Notes: a model not told the origin generated them from the letters alone. A stretch of DNA of 64,000 bases from VRUE01 sp963727465 (GCA_963727465.1 CAVSGL010000007.1:50684-114683), one strand, 5' to 3'. Positions 1 through 8,154 are shown, numbered from the stretch's first letter. Numbers and translations: made by a program.

Positions 1-689
1 TCCTCGATCAGGCGGATGCCGGCGTTGACGAAGAAGGAGATGCGGCCGAAGACCTTGGGGAAGTCCTCGTCGGCGACCTGGCCGCGCGCCTTCACTTCGT
101 CGAGCACGGCGATCCCGGTCGAGAGCGCGTAGGCGATCTCCTGCACCGGCGTCGCCCCGGCCTCCTGGAGGTGGTAGCTACAGATGTTGGTCGGGTTCCA
201 CCTCGGCGCCTCGTTGACGGTGAAGGCGACCATGTCGGCGATCAGCCGCATCGAGGGCTCGGGCGGGAAGGCGTAGGTGCCGCGCGAGAGGTACTCCTTG
301 ATGATGTCGTTCTGGGTCGTGCCGGTCAGCGCGGCGCGCTCGACCCCGTTCTCCTCGGCGACCGTGACGTAGAGCCCGAGCAGCCAGGCGGCGGTGGCGT
401 TGATCGTCATCGAGGTGTTCATCTCGTCCAGCGGGATGCCGTCGAGCAGCTGGTGCATGTCGCCCTTGTGGGCGATCGAGACGCCGACCTTGCCGACCTC
501 GCCGCGGGCGAGGACGTGGTCGGGGTCATAGCCCGTCTGCGTCGGCAGGTCGAAGGCGACGGAGAGCCCGGTCTGGCCCTTTTCCAGGTTCCTGCGGTAG
601 AGCTCGTTGGAGCGGCGCGCGTCGGAGTGGCCCGCGTAGGTGCGCATCACCCAGGGACGGTCGCGCTCCGGCAGTCGGTGCTCGCTCAT
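1..689 (-). CDS. meaA: MeaA-type B12-dependent acyl-CoA mutase, large subunit (5' part only)
   Basis: The gene runs off the left edge; only its first 229 codons are visible. The start is the ATG at 689. The N-terminal part reads RPWVMRTYAGHS, then GQTGLSVAFDLPTQTGYD, then TGTTQNDIIKEYLSRGTYAFPP and NICSYHLQEAGATP. These are the TIM-barrel substrate-binding signatures of the methylmalonyl-CoA mutase family. The short leader and exact wording are closer to MeaA/ethylmalonyl-CoA mutase than to MutB. The enzyme would rearrange ethylmalonyl-CoA (or methylmalonyl-CoA) using adenosylcobalamin in the cytoplasm. A ccr gene lies 2.1 kb away on the same strand, which favours the ethylmalonyl-CoA pathway. 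The B12-binding domain is outside the window, so substrate choice is inferred. Confidence 0.85.
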   Translation of the reverse strand, partial: MSEHRLPERDRPWVMRTYAGHSDARRSNELYRRNLEKGQTGLSVAFDLPTQTGYDPDHVLARGEVGKVGVSIAHKGDMHQLLDGIPLDEMNTSMTINATAAWLLGLYVTVAEENGVERAALTGTTQNDIIKEYLSRGTYAFPPEPSMRLIADMVAFTVNEAPRWNPTNICSYHLQEAGATPVQEIAYALSTGIAVLDEVKARGQVADEDFPKVFGRISFFVNAGIRLIE

Positions 690-781
690 CGCGACCAATG
701 TTATTTGCAGTGCGGGAAAGACGGCGTTCATCGGTCACGCTGCGCATCTTTCGCCCGCTTTCGTGTTTAGGCTGCGGAACG

Positions 782-1474
782 ATGAAGGGACGAGCCACGG
801 CCATTTTCGCCTGCCTGCTGGGAATCCTGGCCCTCGCCGCGAGCGCCGGGGCGGCGGTGATCGGCGTCTACCGCAACGACATGGAGTCCGACGCCCTGCG
901 CGGCCAGATCGCCAACTTCGACGGCGCCCGCTGCAAACGCGGCGGCTCCGACCACGCCTTCCGCATCTTCGTCGGCAAGCAGACCAGGGAATGCGCCTAC
1001 CGCACGCCGGCGATCGGCCGCGATCTCGAAATCGCCGTCACCGCGCGGCTCCTCCAGGGAACGCCAAAACCCGTCCAGCGGCGCGCCTTCTTCACCGTCA
1101 ACCTGCGCGCCGGCGGCGCCGGGGCGCGCTACCAGCTCGCCGTCTTCCCGCTCCAGCGCAAGGCGCAGCTGCGCCGCTACACCGGCGAAGGCCAGGTCGA
1201 GTACCTGCGCGTCGCGCGGGCGATCAGGACCAAGGGCGTCAACCGCGCAAACCAGATCCGCCTGCGCGCCTTCAACATCACCAGCGGTCCGGAAAAGGGC
1301 ACCACCCAGGTCCAGGGCTGGGTCGGCAAGCAGCTCGTCGCCGACGTCACCGACCCCGCCTCGGGCGAGCTCCAGGGCCGCACCTCAGGCTTCGGCCTCG
1401 GCGCCGTCGGCAACGCCAAGGGCACGCTCGGCAGCTTCGACGACGTCGTCGTCCGCGTTCCCAGCCCGTACTGA
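782..1474 (+). CDS. secreted protein of unknown function
   Basis: The 230-aa protein begins with a clear signal peptide (MKGRATAIFACLLGILALAA, cleavage near ASA-GAA). A longer upstream reading exists from 698, but ATG 782 directly precedes the signal peptide and is preferred. The mature part is rich in beta-strand-forming residues. Pieces such as VYRNDMESDALRGQIANF, a GWVGKQLVADV segment and GSFDDVVVRV at the end resemble a LamG/concanavalin-type jelly roll, with a short 'displacement plus fuzzy edge' layout common in actinobacterial secreted proteins. No catalytic motif is visible. It is divergent from the mutase gene and convergent with a toxin-antitoxin pair. Function is unknown; the fold is an inference. 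Confidence 0.7.
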   Translation: MKGRATAIFACLLGILALAASAGAAVIGVYRNDMESDALRGQIANFDGARCKRGGSDHAFRIFVGKQTRECAYRTPAIGRDLEIAVTARLLQGTPKPVQRRAFFTVNLRAGGAGARYQLAVFPLQRKAQLRRYTGEGQVEYLRVARAIRTKGVNRANQIRLRAFNITSGPEKGTTQVQGWVGKQLVADVTDPASGELQGRTSGFGLGAVGNAKGTLGSFDDVVVRVPSPY

Positions 1475-1497
1475 GCCCTCCAGGCGGGCGGGGTCGA

Positions 1498-1914
1498 TCA
1501 GAGAATCAGCCGGTGGGCGACGTCGAGGCGGGCGTAGGTTTCGGCCGCGCGGACGTCGAGGCTGATCAATTCGGCTCCGGCCGCATTCGCGGTGAGGCCG
1601 ACCAGCCCGTCGTAGACGGCGCCGCCGCGGATGCCGGCGCGCTGCATCAGCTCCGGCAGGCGGCGCTGCTCGGCGGCGGGAAGCGCAAGACGGCGCTCGA
1701 AGTTGGCGGCGAGGTACTCGGTCACGGTGGCCGCGGGGGCGCGGAACGGCTCCGGCAGTCGCGTCAGCACCGAGTAGGCCTCGAGCGCCGCGTGCGCGGC
1801 GAGCGCCGGGGAGGCGTCGAGCGCGGTGGCCGCGGCGTCGTGCAGCTCATGCCATGAGCCGAACGCGGCGACCGCGACGGAGCTGTCCACGCAGCTCGCT
1901 CGCGCGGCGCTCAA
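1498..1914 (-). CDS. PIN-domain toxin (VapC-like), TA pair 1
   Basis: A 138-aa PIN-domain protein. It has the first acidic residue in ASCVDSSVAVAAF, the conserved glutamate in the helix ALEAYSVLTRLP, and the later acidic region VYDGLVGLTANAAGAELISLD. Such proteins are Mg-dependent endoribonucleases that cleave tRNA or rRNA when not bound by their antitoxin. The start codon overlaps the stop of the upstream AbrB-type antitoxin by 4 nt, the usual translational coupling in vapBC operons. All expected acidic positions seem present, so it may be active. The target RNA cannot be read from sequence. Confidence 0.88.
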   Translation of the reverse strand: MSAARASCVDSSVAVAAFGSWHELHDAAATALDASPALAAHAALEAYSVLTRLPEPFRAPAATVTEYLAANFERRLALPAAEQRRLPELMQRAGIRGGAVYDGLVGLTANAAGAELISLDVRAAETYARLDVAHRLIL

Positions 1915-2159
1915 CGCCTGGCTCGCTCGAGCGTCTCGCGCACCGCGGTCTGAGTGAGGACGGGCATCTCGCGATCGGCGACGGCGACGGTCCGGCCGCC
2001 CTGGCGCACGAGCCGCATCGACGTGGGCGGCACCTCGAGCTCGAGCCGGCCGTCCTCGCGGGCGGAGATCTCCAGCTCCTCGCCGCCATGCAGGCCGAGC
2101 GCGTCGCGCAGAGACTTGGGCACGACCAAGCGCCCCGCCTTGTCGATGGTTACCTTCAT
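1911..2159 (-). CDS. AbrB/MazE-type antitoxin (VapB-like), TA pair 1
   Basis: An 82-aa protein opening with the swapped-hairpin AbrB DNA-binding fold, KVTIDKAGRLVVPKSLRDALGL followed by GEELEI. The C-terminal tail (TAVRETLERARR) is the expected toxin-binding segment. It would neutralise the VapC encoded just downstream with a 4-nt overlap and repress its own promoter. The divergent ClpS gene starts 60 bp away. Confidence 0.88.
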   Translation of the reverse strand: MKVTIDKAGRLVVPKSLRDALGLHGGEELEISAREDGRLELEVPPTSMRLVRQGGRTVAVADREMPVLTQTAVRETLERARR

Positions 2160-2219
2160 GGCTTCAGATTACCATCGGCAATGCCATGGAGAGAACCGCC
2201 CGTCCAGATTCCCTGCATA

Positions 2220-2516
2220 ATGGCGGTGATGCCGACGACGATCGAGAAGCCCCGCCAGGCGGGGCCGGATTCCGACCTGGGCGGCGAGTGGCGGGTGATC
2301 GTCCGCAACGACAACCACAACACCTTCGACCACGTGGCCGAGACGCTGGCGCGGGTGATCCCGGGGGTCACGGTCGCCCGTGGCCACGAGATCGCCGAGA
2401 CGATCCACAACAGCGGCCAGGCGATCGTCTGGTCGGGCCCGCGCGAGCCCGCCGAGCACTACTGGGAGCAGCTCAACGCCGCCGGCCTCACCCTGGCGCC
2501 GCTGGAGCGCGGCTGA
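2220..2516 (+). CDS. clpS: ATP-dependent Clp protease adaptor ClpS
   Basis: A 98-aa protein with the ClpS core: WRVIVRNDNHNTFDHVAETLARV, then an ATVARGHEIAETIHNSG-like helix and GQAIVWSGPREPAEHYWEQL. ClpS binds N-degron substrates and hands them to ClpA/ClpC-ClpP. The NDNHNTFDHV motif contains the residues that recognise N-terminal bulky amino acids. The start could be ATG 2220 or ATG 2229; both give an intact domain. It stands alone between divergent and convergent genes. Confidence 0.9.
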   Translation: MAVMPTTIEKPRQAGPDSDLGGEWRVIVRNDNHNTFDHVAETLARVIPGVTVARGHEIAETIHNSGQAIVWSGPREPAEHYWEQLNAAGLTLAPLERG

Positions 2517-2517
2517 G

Positions 2518-2811
2518 CTACTCGGCCGCGACCAGGGTGTGCCAGGCCGGCAGGATCGGCAGGTCGTGCAGGTCGAGGACCGCGGTGCGGGCGGCCTCGA
2601 TCTCGGGCGAGTACCAGTAGCGCTCGAAGTCGCTGCGGCTCTCCCAGAGGGAGCTCTGCACGAAGTGCAGCGGGTCGTCGATCGCGCGGGTCAGCGACCA
2701 GCTCCTGGCGCCGAAGGCGGGCATCCGCGCCGCCGCCGGCTCCCAGAGGTCGAGCCAGCGGTCGGCCTTGAAGGGGGCGACGTGCCAGTCCAGCGTGCAG
2801 ACCTCAACCAT
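2518..2811 (-). CDS. small ferredoxin-like (ABM-type) protein of unknown function
   Basis: A 97-aa protein that starts 3 nt after the ccr stop codon, so it is very probably co-transcribed with ccr. It has the alternating beta-alpha-beta layout of the dimeric alpha+beta barrel family (antibiotic biosynthesis monooxygenase/EthD-like), for example VEVCTLDWHVAPFKADRWL, WSLTRAIDDPLHFVQSSLWE and a terminal PILPAWHTLVAAE. No cofactor or catalytic signature can be named. Its position suggests an accessory role in acyl-CoA metabolism, which is only inference. Confidence 0.6.
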   Translation of the reverse strand: MVEVCTLDWHVAPFKADRWLDLWEPAAARMPAFGARSWSLTRAIDDPLHFVQSSLWESRSDFERYWYSPEIEAARTAVLDLHDLPILPAWHTLVAAE

Positions 2812-2813
2812 CT

Positions 2814-4076
2814 CTACGCTCCTACCTCGGCCCGGATCGCGCCGGGGCCGTCCTCGTTCTTGCCCTCGTCCTCGGACTCGGCCCCGACCAGGATCGAGAT
2901 CTTGCCGAGGTGCTTGTTTTCGTGCAGCAGCTGGTGCGCCTCGGCGACGCCGTCGAAGGGCATCGTCTGCCAGATCACCGGCCGCACCTTGCCCTCCGCC
3001 ATCAGCTGGTTGGCGCGCATGCACTCATAGGCGTTGGCGAAGTGCGAGCCGATGATCTGCTTCTGCTTCATCCACAGGTAGCGCACGTCGAAGTCGAGCT
3101 GGTAGCCCGAGGTGGCGCCGCAGATCACGACCTTGCCGAACGGCTTGACGGTGAAGACCGAGGTCGGGAAGGTCGCCTGGCCGACGTGCTCGAAGACGAT
3201 GTCGGGCGCCTCGCCGAGGATCTCCTTGACCCGCTTGGCGAAGGCGCGCGAGCCCTTGAAGCGCTCCTTGTCGGCGGCCCTGTCGACGAGGTTCTCCGGC
3301 GTGCGCATCATCTCGCCGAACTCGCGCCGGTTGATGTAGTCGACCGCGCCGAGCTCCTTCACCAGCTCGCCCTTCTCGTCGGAGGAGACGACGCCGACCG
3401 CGTTGGCGCCGGCCGCCTTGCAGAGCTGGGTGGCGAAGACGCCGAGGCCGCCCGCCGCGCCCCAGATCAGCACGTTGTGGCCGGGCTGGAGCTTGCACTG
3501 GTCGATCAGCATCCGGTAGGCGGTGAAGTAGGTCAGCCCGTAGGCGGAGGAGTCGACCCAGGAGAGGTTCTGGGGGCGGGGGAGGAGCTGCTGCGCCTGC
3601 ACCTTGGTGAACTGGGCGAAGGAGCCCCAGGTCGTCTCGTAGCCCCAGATCTGCTGGCTCGGCGCCGCCATCGGGTCGAGCCCGTGCACCTCGACGTCCT
3701 CGTAGGAGGCCTGGTTGCAGTGGACCACGACCTCGTCGCCCGGTTGCCAGCGGGTGACGCCCTCGCCGACCTTCCAGACGATCCCCGACGCGTCGGAGCC
3801 GCCGATGTGGTGCCCGTACTCGGGGTGGTCGCCGTAGCCGAAGACGGAGACCGGCTTGCCCAGCGCCGCCCAGACGTTGTTGAAGTTGACCCCGGCGGCC
3901 ATCACCCGCACGACCACCTCGAAGGGACCGGGCTCGGGCGTCTCGATCTGCTCCAGCTGGAAGGCGTCGGTCGGCTCGCCCTCGCGCTCTTGGCGGATCA
4001 CCCAGGCGGCCATCGTCTCCGGCAGCGTCCCGGGCTCCACGTCCAACTTCGCGACTGCGCTCGTATCGACTGCCAA
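2814..4076 (-). CDS. ccr: crotonyl-CoA carboxylase/reductase
   Basis: A 420-aa member of the zinc-less MDR (quinone reductase-like) superfamily, matching Ccr in length and wording. It carries AAGVNFNNVWAALGKPVSVF, FGYGDHPEYGHHIGGSDASGIV, a Rossmann motif WGAAGGLGVFATQLCKAAG, and GSHFANAYECMRANQL near the end. The NFNNVW asparagine and the GSHFAN histidine sit where the CO2-binding residues of studied Ccr proteins lie. Ccr reductively carboxylates crotonyl-CoA with NADPH and CO2 to (2S)-ethylmalonyl-CoA, the committed step of the ethylmalonyl-CoA pathway, and can also supply extender units for polyketides. A MeaA-type mutase nearby supports the pathway role. Confidence 0.93.
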   Translation of the reverse strand: MAVDTSAVAKLDVEPGTLPETMAAWVIRQEREGEPTDAFQLEQIETPEPGPFEVVVRVMAAGVNFNNVWAALGKPVSVFGYGDHPEYGHHIGGSDASGIVWKVGEGVTRWQPGDEVVVHCNQASYEDVEVHGLDPMAAPSQQIWGYETTWGSFAQFTKVQAQQLLPRPQNLSWVDSSAYGLTYFTAYRMLIDQCKLQPGHNVLIWGAAGGLGVFATQLCKAAGANAVGVVSSDEKGELVKELGAVDYINRREFGEMMRTPENLVDRAADKERFKGSRAFAKRVKEILGEAPDIVFEHVGQATFPTSVFTVKPFGKVVICGATSGYQLDFDVRYLWMKQKQIIGSHFANAYECMRANQLMAEGKVRPVIWQTMPFDGVAEAHQLLHENKHLGKISILVGAESEDEGKNEDGPGAIRAEVGA

Positions 4077-4193
4077 ACCGTCCTCCAGGTCGTCGTTTGC
4101 GGGGCGGGCGGCAATCCTAGATCAACGCTCCGGCTGGAGGATTGTGTCCGGCGCGCGGGCTACTTTCGTTGATTCGATGACGAAGGGAACGAG

Positions 4194-5390
4194 ATGAGCC
4201 TTTTTCTGTTGGTTGCCTTGCTGGCCGCCGGTTCTGTTGCCGCCTACGCCGCTGTTCGGGCGTCGCAGCTCGCAAGCAGTCGAGACCATGAGCGCAAGGA
4301 CAGGGAAGCTGTTGAGGCTGAGCGGGACAGACTGAAAGAGGAGGCTGGCGCCGTGCCAGGACTTCGCGCTGAGCTCGCTGCGGTTGAAGCCAGGCTGGAG
4401 ATGAGCGAGCGGGAAAACAAACGTCTGCTCGGTGATGAGAAGAGCAAAGCTGAGCGCACCCACGAACGCGTTGGGCGCCTGCACGACGATGTGAAGGCGC
4501 TGCGCGAGGACACGCTGCCGGAGATCCTCGACAAGACCGGCAAGGCGGCCTCGGGGACCGAGCGGATCGATCGCGGGATGACCGGTTGGATGCAGACGAT
4601 CGCCAACCCGCAATCTCGTGGAGCGTTCGGCGAGCTCGCGGTCGAGAACCAGTTGCGCAACCTCGGCCTGGAGTTGGGACGTGACTTCATGCGGCAGGTT
4701 CCGGGCGACGACGGTCGTAAGCGGCCGGACTATGTCGTGCGCACCGGCGATGGCAGCGTGATCATCGACGCGAAATTCGTCCTCGAGGAGGAGGTCGCCG
4801 ATCTGGACGATGCCCTGGAGGCCGGCGATGCGGACCGCCTGGTCGACTTTGGTCGCAGGCTCAGAGCCCGTGCCGAGGAGCTCGCGAAGCGCGACTACAC
4901 GAAGGTCGCTGGTCGTGGTCCCGCGGTGGTCCTGCTCTACGTTCCGGTGGAGGGCGCCTACGAGGCTCTCAAGGCGCTGCCCAACTTCTCGGTGGAGAAG
5001 TTCTTTCAGAAGCACCGGGTCTATCTCGTGACGCCGTCTCAGTTGGGCTTGGCTCTCGGCCTCGTCGCCGAGGTCGCGCACAAGGCGCGTCATGACGAAG
5101 AGGTCGGCAACGTCGCCGATGCCCTGGTCGATGCTGCGGAGCAGATGGCCGACCTGATCGACGGCCTCGATCAACATGGCAAGCATCTGGCCACCGCGGT
5201 CAAGAGCTACGACGGTTTGGTGAGGAAAACCAGCACCCGCAGCAAGCTGTGGAGGCGAGCCTCGACCGTTTGGGACTTTGCGCGCCGGAGCCCGAAGGTC
5301 GAAGGAGAAGTTCGCCAGATCAGCCCGCCGCGCGACGACGCCGATGAGATCGCCGAACGCTGGCGCGAAGCGGCGGTTGAGAACGGCTAA
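4194..5390 (+). CDS. rmuC: DNA recombination protein RmuC
   Basis: A 398-aa protein with an N-terminal membrane anchor (LFLLVALLAAGSVAAYAAV), a coiled coil of charged residues over about residues 25-110, then the RmuC nuclease-like core: NPQSRGAFGELAVENQL, DGRKRPDYVV, VIIDAKFVLEE, and a helix ending VYLVTPSQLGLALGLVAE. The D-x(n)-D-x-K pattern (PDYVV...IIDAKF) is the PD-(D/E)XK-type active site assigned to RmuC. The family limits DNA inversions and rearrangements. It starts at ATG 4194 and appears monocistronic, divergent from ccr. Confidence 0.9.
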   Translation: MSLFLLVALLAAGSVAAYAAVRASQLASSRDHERKDREAVEAERDRLKEEAGAVPGLRAELAAVEARLEMSERENKRLLGDEKSKAERTHERVGRLHDDVKALREDTLPEILDKTGKAASGTERIDRGMTGWMQTIANPQSRGAFGELAVENQLRNLGLELGRDFMRQVPGDDGRKRPDYVVRTGDGSVIIDAKFVLEEEVADLDDALEAGDADRLVDFGRRLRARAEELAKRDYTKVAGRGPAVVLLYVPVEGAYEALKALPNFSVEKFFQKHRVYLVTPSQLGLALGLVAEVAHKARHDEEVGNVADALVDAAEQMADLIDGLDQHGKHLATAVKSYDGLVRKTSTRSKLWRRASTVWDFARRSPKVEGEVRQISPPRDDADEIAERWREAAVENG

Positions 5391-5458
5391 GCGCCAAGGC
5401 GTTTCCGACAACTGTCTGCGCTAGATTTCTCGCAGGAGGGTTGAAGCAGACAGGCGCG

Positions 5459-5526
5459 CTGCGTGCAGTTGATACCTGCAACGTCCCGTCCTACCAGCGG
5501 GATCCGGTTCGAGTCCGGCGCCCTCA
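5459..5526 (+). other. tRNA-like relic
   Basis: The T-arm is well formed (CCGG-TTCGAGT-CCGG at 5504-5518). Upstream there are a possible D-arm (GCAG 5465-5468 with CTGC 5476-5479) and a possible anticodon stem (TCCCGT 5484-5489 with GCGGGA 5497-5502, 7-nt loop). Position 33 is not T and no 7-bp acceptor stem can be drawn, so it is not a normal tRNA. It may be a degraded tRNA or a relic of an integration site, since it sits at the edge of a toxin-antitoxin cluster. Confidence 0.25.
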
Positions 5527-5537
5527 ATTGTCTGCGG

Positions 5538-5930
5538 TTATGGTCGGAGATCTTTGACGTCGCAGGGCAGGCTTTCCGCTCGGTCGATGATCTCCGGGTC
5601 GCCGGTCAAGAGCACTGCGCCCTCGGAAGCAGCGAGCGCAACCGCAAAGCAGTCGGCCAGCGCCATCGGATAGGAAGCCTTGAGGTTCGCCGCCGTCCGC
5701 ATCGCCGAGACACCGGGGAGATGCTCGGTGATCCGAGGGCGCAGTTCCTCAAGCGCGCGGTCTGCCTCTTCCTTGCCGTGGTCCCGGCTCGTTCGATAGT
5801 GGACCTCGACCAGATTGATCCAGCTCATGACCGGGCGTTCCCGATTCAGAACGTCATCGACCAGACCTGCCGCAGGTTCGTCTCCGTCAAGCCAGGACAG
5901 GATGGGCCAGGAATCAAGACAGAAGGACAA
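5538..5930 (-). CDS. PIN-domain toxin (VapC-like), TA pair 2
   Basis: A 130-aa PIN ribonuclease. Visible elements are MSFCLDSWPILSWLDGDEPA (first aspartate), MSWINLVEVHYR (glutamate), MALADCFAVALA (third acidic residue) and LLTGDPEIIDR near the end. The usual metal ligands are all present. It follows the AbrB-type antitoxin gene with a 3-nt gap in one operon. Confidence 0.9.
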   Translation of the reverse strand: MSFCLDSWPILSWLDGDEPAAGLVDDVLNRERPVMSWINLVEVHYRTSRDHGKEEADRALEELRPRITEHLPGVSAMRTAANLKASYPMALADCFAVALAASEGAVLLTGDPEIIDRAESLPCDVKDLRP

Positions 5931-5933
5931 GGG

Positions 5934-6149
5934 CTACCGGGGCTCTTTGCTGCGGTCTTCAAGCAGCCGTGCCGCCATGCCGCTTCCGGTGAACCTTCCC
6001 CGTAGCGTCGAACGGGGAGTCGCGCGCCGAACGACAATCCCGTCGTCGACCGGCTCGAAGGAGACATCCGAGCCTGGCCCGAGCCCTGCACGCTCGCGGA
6101 GATCCTTGGGGATCACCACCTGTCCCTTGGCACCGATTCGCTGAGTCAT
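5934..6149 (-). CDS. AbrB/MazE-type antitoxin, TA pair 2
   Basis: A 71-aa protein with the AbrB swapped-hairpin signature at the very N-terminus (MTQRIGAKGQVVIPKDLRE, then AGLGPGSDVSFE). The tail GRFTGSGMAARLLEDRSKEP is the likely toxin-binding arm. It is the antitoxin for the PIN protein directly downstream and probably autoregulates the pair. Its promoter must lie in the 50-bp gap before the next TA pair. Confidence 0.9.
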   Translation of the reverse strand: MTQRIGAKGQVVIPKDLRERAGLGPGSDVSFEPVDDGIVVRRATPRSTLRGRFTGSGMAARLLEDRSKEPR

Positions 6150-6199
6150 ACAGCCTCAGTATACCTCAAGCGAGGCTGAGGTGCAGCTGTTGGAAGACC

Positions 6200-6643
6200 T
6201 CAACCGAGCGACGGATCGGAGATCCAGTGCGACTCGGTGTTGAGGTGATCGCCGAGGCGTTCGAGGTGCTGGTCGAAGTGCAGGATGTCGATGCCGGCGT
6301 GTTGGGCGGCGACTGCGACAGTCAGGTCCGTGAGCGGAAAGCGGTGAGCGCCGTGTGAGCCCTCGGCCGCCAGCTCGCGCATCGTCGCCAGGACCGCGCG
6401 CTGCACGCCGCGATCCACGGGAATCTCGCGGAGGCTGTCCAGCGTGCGCTCGATTGCAGCGATCCCGTCGGGCCCTCGCGCGTCGACCATCAACTCGTAG
6501 CGCACGGGCCAGCACCAGCGGACATCGCCACGCTCGATCGCTCCCAAGAGCAGATCGCGGGCCTCGACATCCTTGCGCGACTGCATCCAGGCGGAGGTGT
6601 CCGCCAGCACCGGACCGGCGCCGTCCCAGACCTTGGGCGACAT
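6200..6643 (-). CDS. PIN-domain toxin (VapC-like), TA pair 3
   Basis: A 147-aa PIN protein: PVLADTSAWMQSRKD (first aspartate), VRYELMVDARGP (conserved glutamate), RFPLTDLTVAVAAQHAGID and ILHFDQHLERL (late aspartates). Its ATG overlaps the antitoxin stop as TGATG, so translation is coupled. It differs in sequence from toxin 2, so the two neighbouring pairs are not simple duplicates. Confidence 0.9.
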   Translation of the reverse strand: MSPKVWDGAGPVLADTSAWMQSRKDVEARDLLLGAIERGDVRWCWPVRYELMVDARGPDGIAAIERTLDSLREIPVDRGVQRAVLATMRELAAEGSHGAHRFPLTDLTVAVAAQHAGIDILHFDQHLERLGDHLNTESHWISDPSLG

Positions 6644-6906
6644 CAGGGCGCCGGCGGCTCGTTGAGGCGATCAACCGCTTCGAGGTCAAGGTCGAACTGC
6701 TCGGCATCCATCGCCTCGAACAGGGCCTCGGCGGCAACCCGGCGGTTGCGCCCGGCCTCCAGCTCGGCCTCCGCCCCCTCCACGGCGAGCCGGCGCAGGA
6801 GCGTGGCATCGGCCTCGCGGGTGCCGGTGGCCGCCCGAACCCGCGCCAGCGCCTCCCCCAGCTCGGGGTCTGCGGTCACGGCGATTCGGGGGTGTTTGGA
6901 AGGCAT
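6643..6906 (-). CDS. antitoxin, TA pair 3
   Basis: An 87-aa protein from ATG 6906 (MPSKHPRIAVTADPELGEAL). A longer GTG start at 6927 would lie inside the palindromic operator, so 6906 is preferred. The N-terminal strand plus two helices (ADPELGEALARVRAATG, TREADATLLRRLAVEGAEAEL) fit a ribbon-helix-helix DNA-binding fold, and the acidic C-terminus would bind the toxin. It pairs with the downstream PIN gene. The fold call is by pattern, not by a strong family match. Confidence 0.75.
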   Translation of the reverse strand: MPSKHPRIAVTADPELGEALARVRAATGTREADATLLRRLAVEGAEAELEAGRNRRVAAEALFEAMDAEQFDLDLEAVDRLNEPPAP

Positions 6907-6916
6907 GGCTACATCA

Positions 6917-6938
6917 GTGTAACTCACAGGAGTTACAC
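6917..6938. promoter_or_regulatory. palindromic operator of TA pair 3
   Basis: A perfect 9-bp inverted repeat, GTGTAACTC - ACAG - GAGTTACAC, lies 11 bp upstream of the antitoxin ATG. Autoregulated ribbon-helix-helix antitoxins bind such sites. A further half-site-like ACACGAGTTA lies at 6947-6956. Confidence 0.65.
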
Positions 6939-7003
6939 CTAGAGCTACACGAGTTAAGCGGAGCGTGGCGAAGGCACGCCGCCCGACAGGCTGGCCTGAG
7001 GAG

Positions 7004-8038
7004 TCAGTCGAGCGGGTTGCGCCTCTCCACGATCAGGGGGTCGACGGGGGTGAAGGGGAACTTCGGCAACTCCTCCCCGGAGACGCCGAAAACCGAGGCG
7101 AGCACCCTGGAGGGGAAGGCCGAGGCCGAAGCGCGGTAGCCGATGTCCCCTGGGGTCGGCTGGTCGAAGAAGACGAGGAAGTGGATCTCCTCGTCGCCGA
7201 CGACCTCGATCTGGTGGGGGTAGGCACGGGGAATGAAGTACGCGTCGCCCGCCTCCAGGCAGTAGGTGTCGACGTTGCCGTCGGGGTCGAGAACGCTCAT
7301 CCGCGCCCGGCCCTCGTGGACGTAGCCGAGCTCGGCCGTCTCGGGGTGCCAGTGCGGCTCCCGCATCCCGCTGGTCTCGATCCGCAGCGAGTACATCGAG
7401 AGCCGGCGCAGGGCCGGCCAGGCCTGGACGCGGGCGAGGCGGGCGTTGCCAAAGGGGTAATCGAGGGCCGGCTGCTGGGCCTCGATCGAGAACTTGTGCG
7501 GATCGGGGAAGCCGGCGGTGTCGGGGACGACCGGCGCGCCACGGCCGCGAACGAGGTCGGGAGAGCCGGTGTCGCGGGGCAGCCGGGCGAGGTCGGCGGC
7601 GGGCAGGCCGTAGGTGTTGCCCAGCACCGCGTCGCTCATCGCGCCGAAGGAGGCGCGCAGCGAGAAGTCCACCGGCGCGGGGTCGGAGAAGACGACGATC
7701 AGCTCGGCCGCCGTCTCGCCGAGGTTCTCGATGTGGTGTAGCGAGCCGCTCTCGACGTGGAACATCTCCCCGGCGCCGATCGTGAAGGCGGCGAAGACGT
7801 CAGCGTTGTCGAGCACCGAGACGAGGAGCTCGCCGGCCACGCAGTAGGTCAGCTCGTCGGCGTTCGCGTGCCAGTGCGGCTCCCGGATCGCGCCCGGCTC
7901 CAACACCAGGCGCTTGGTCGAGATCCGCTCGAGGATCGGGAAGTTGTCCCGGTTCAGCCTGTGGATGCTGCCCAGCTCGCTCGCGTGCTGGGCCTCCGCG
8001 GCTGCGAGCTTCCTTACGTGGTGGGATGAGGACGACAT
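7004..8038 (-). CDS. bicupin protein, oxalate decarboxylase-like
   Basis: A 344-aa protein with two cupin barrels. Domain 1 has EPHWHANADELTYC (two His and one Glu metal ligands) and the fourth ligand in SLHHIENLG. Domain 2 has EPHWHPETAELGYV and YPHQIEVVG. The arrangement matches bicupin oxalate decarboxylases (Mn enzymes), but the flexible-lid motif SENST of true OxdC is not seen; the region reads SDPAPVDFS. The substrate is therefore uncertain. There is no signal peptide, so it is probably cytoplasmic. Single-gene unit. Confidence 0.8.
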   Translation of the reverse strand: MSSSSHHVRKLAAAEAQHASELGSIHRLNRDNFPILERISTKRLVLEPGAIREPHWHANADELTYCVAGELLVSVLDNADVFAAFTIGAGEMFHVESGSLHHIENLGETAAELIVVFSDPAPVDFSLRASFGAMSDAVLGNTYGLPAADLARLPRDTGSPDLVRGRGAPVVPDTAGFPDPHKFSIEAQQPALDYPFGNARLARVQAWPALRRLSMYSLRIETSGMREPHWHPETAELGYVHEGRARMSVLDPDGNVDTYCLEAGDAYFIPRAYPHQIEVVGDEEIHFLVFFDQPTPGDIGYRASASAFPSRVLASVFGVSGEELPKFPFTPVDPLIVERRNPLD

Positions 8039-8154
8039 CAGCGGCTCCTTTCTCTTGCCGCCAGGGACGCTATTCCACGTACGCGCGAATCCCGTCCCGC
8101 CAGCCCCGCAGATGCTCGATCCGGTGCGGAAGTCGAGTTCTGGTGCGGTCTATC

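Noticed and set aside
698..781. Upstream extension of the secreted protein at 782
   Set aside because: It would place 28 extra residues before a textbook signal peptide.
5459..5526. A functional tRNA gene
   Set aside because: No acceptor stem and no T33; kept only as a low-confidence relic.
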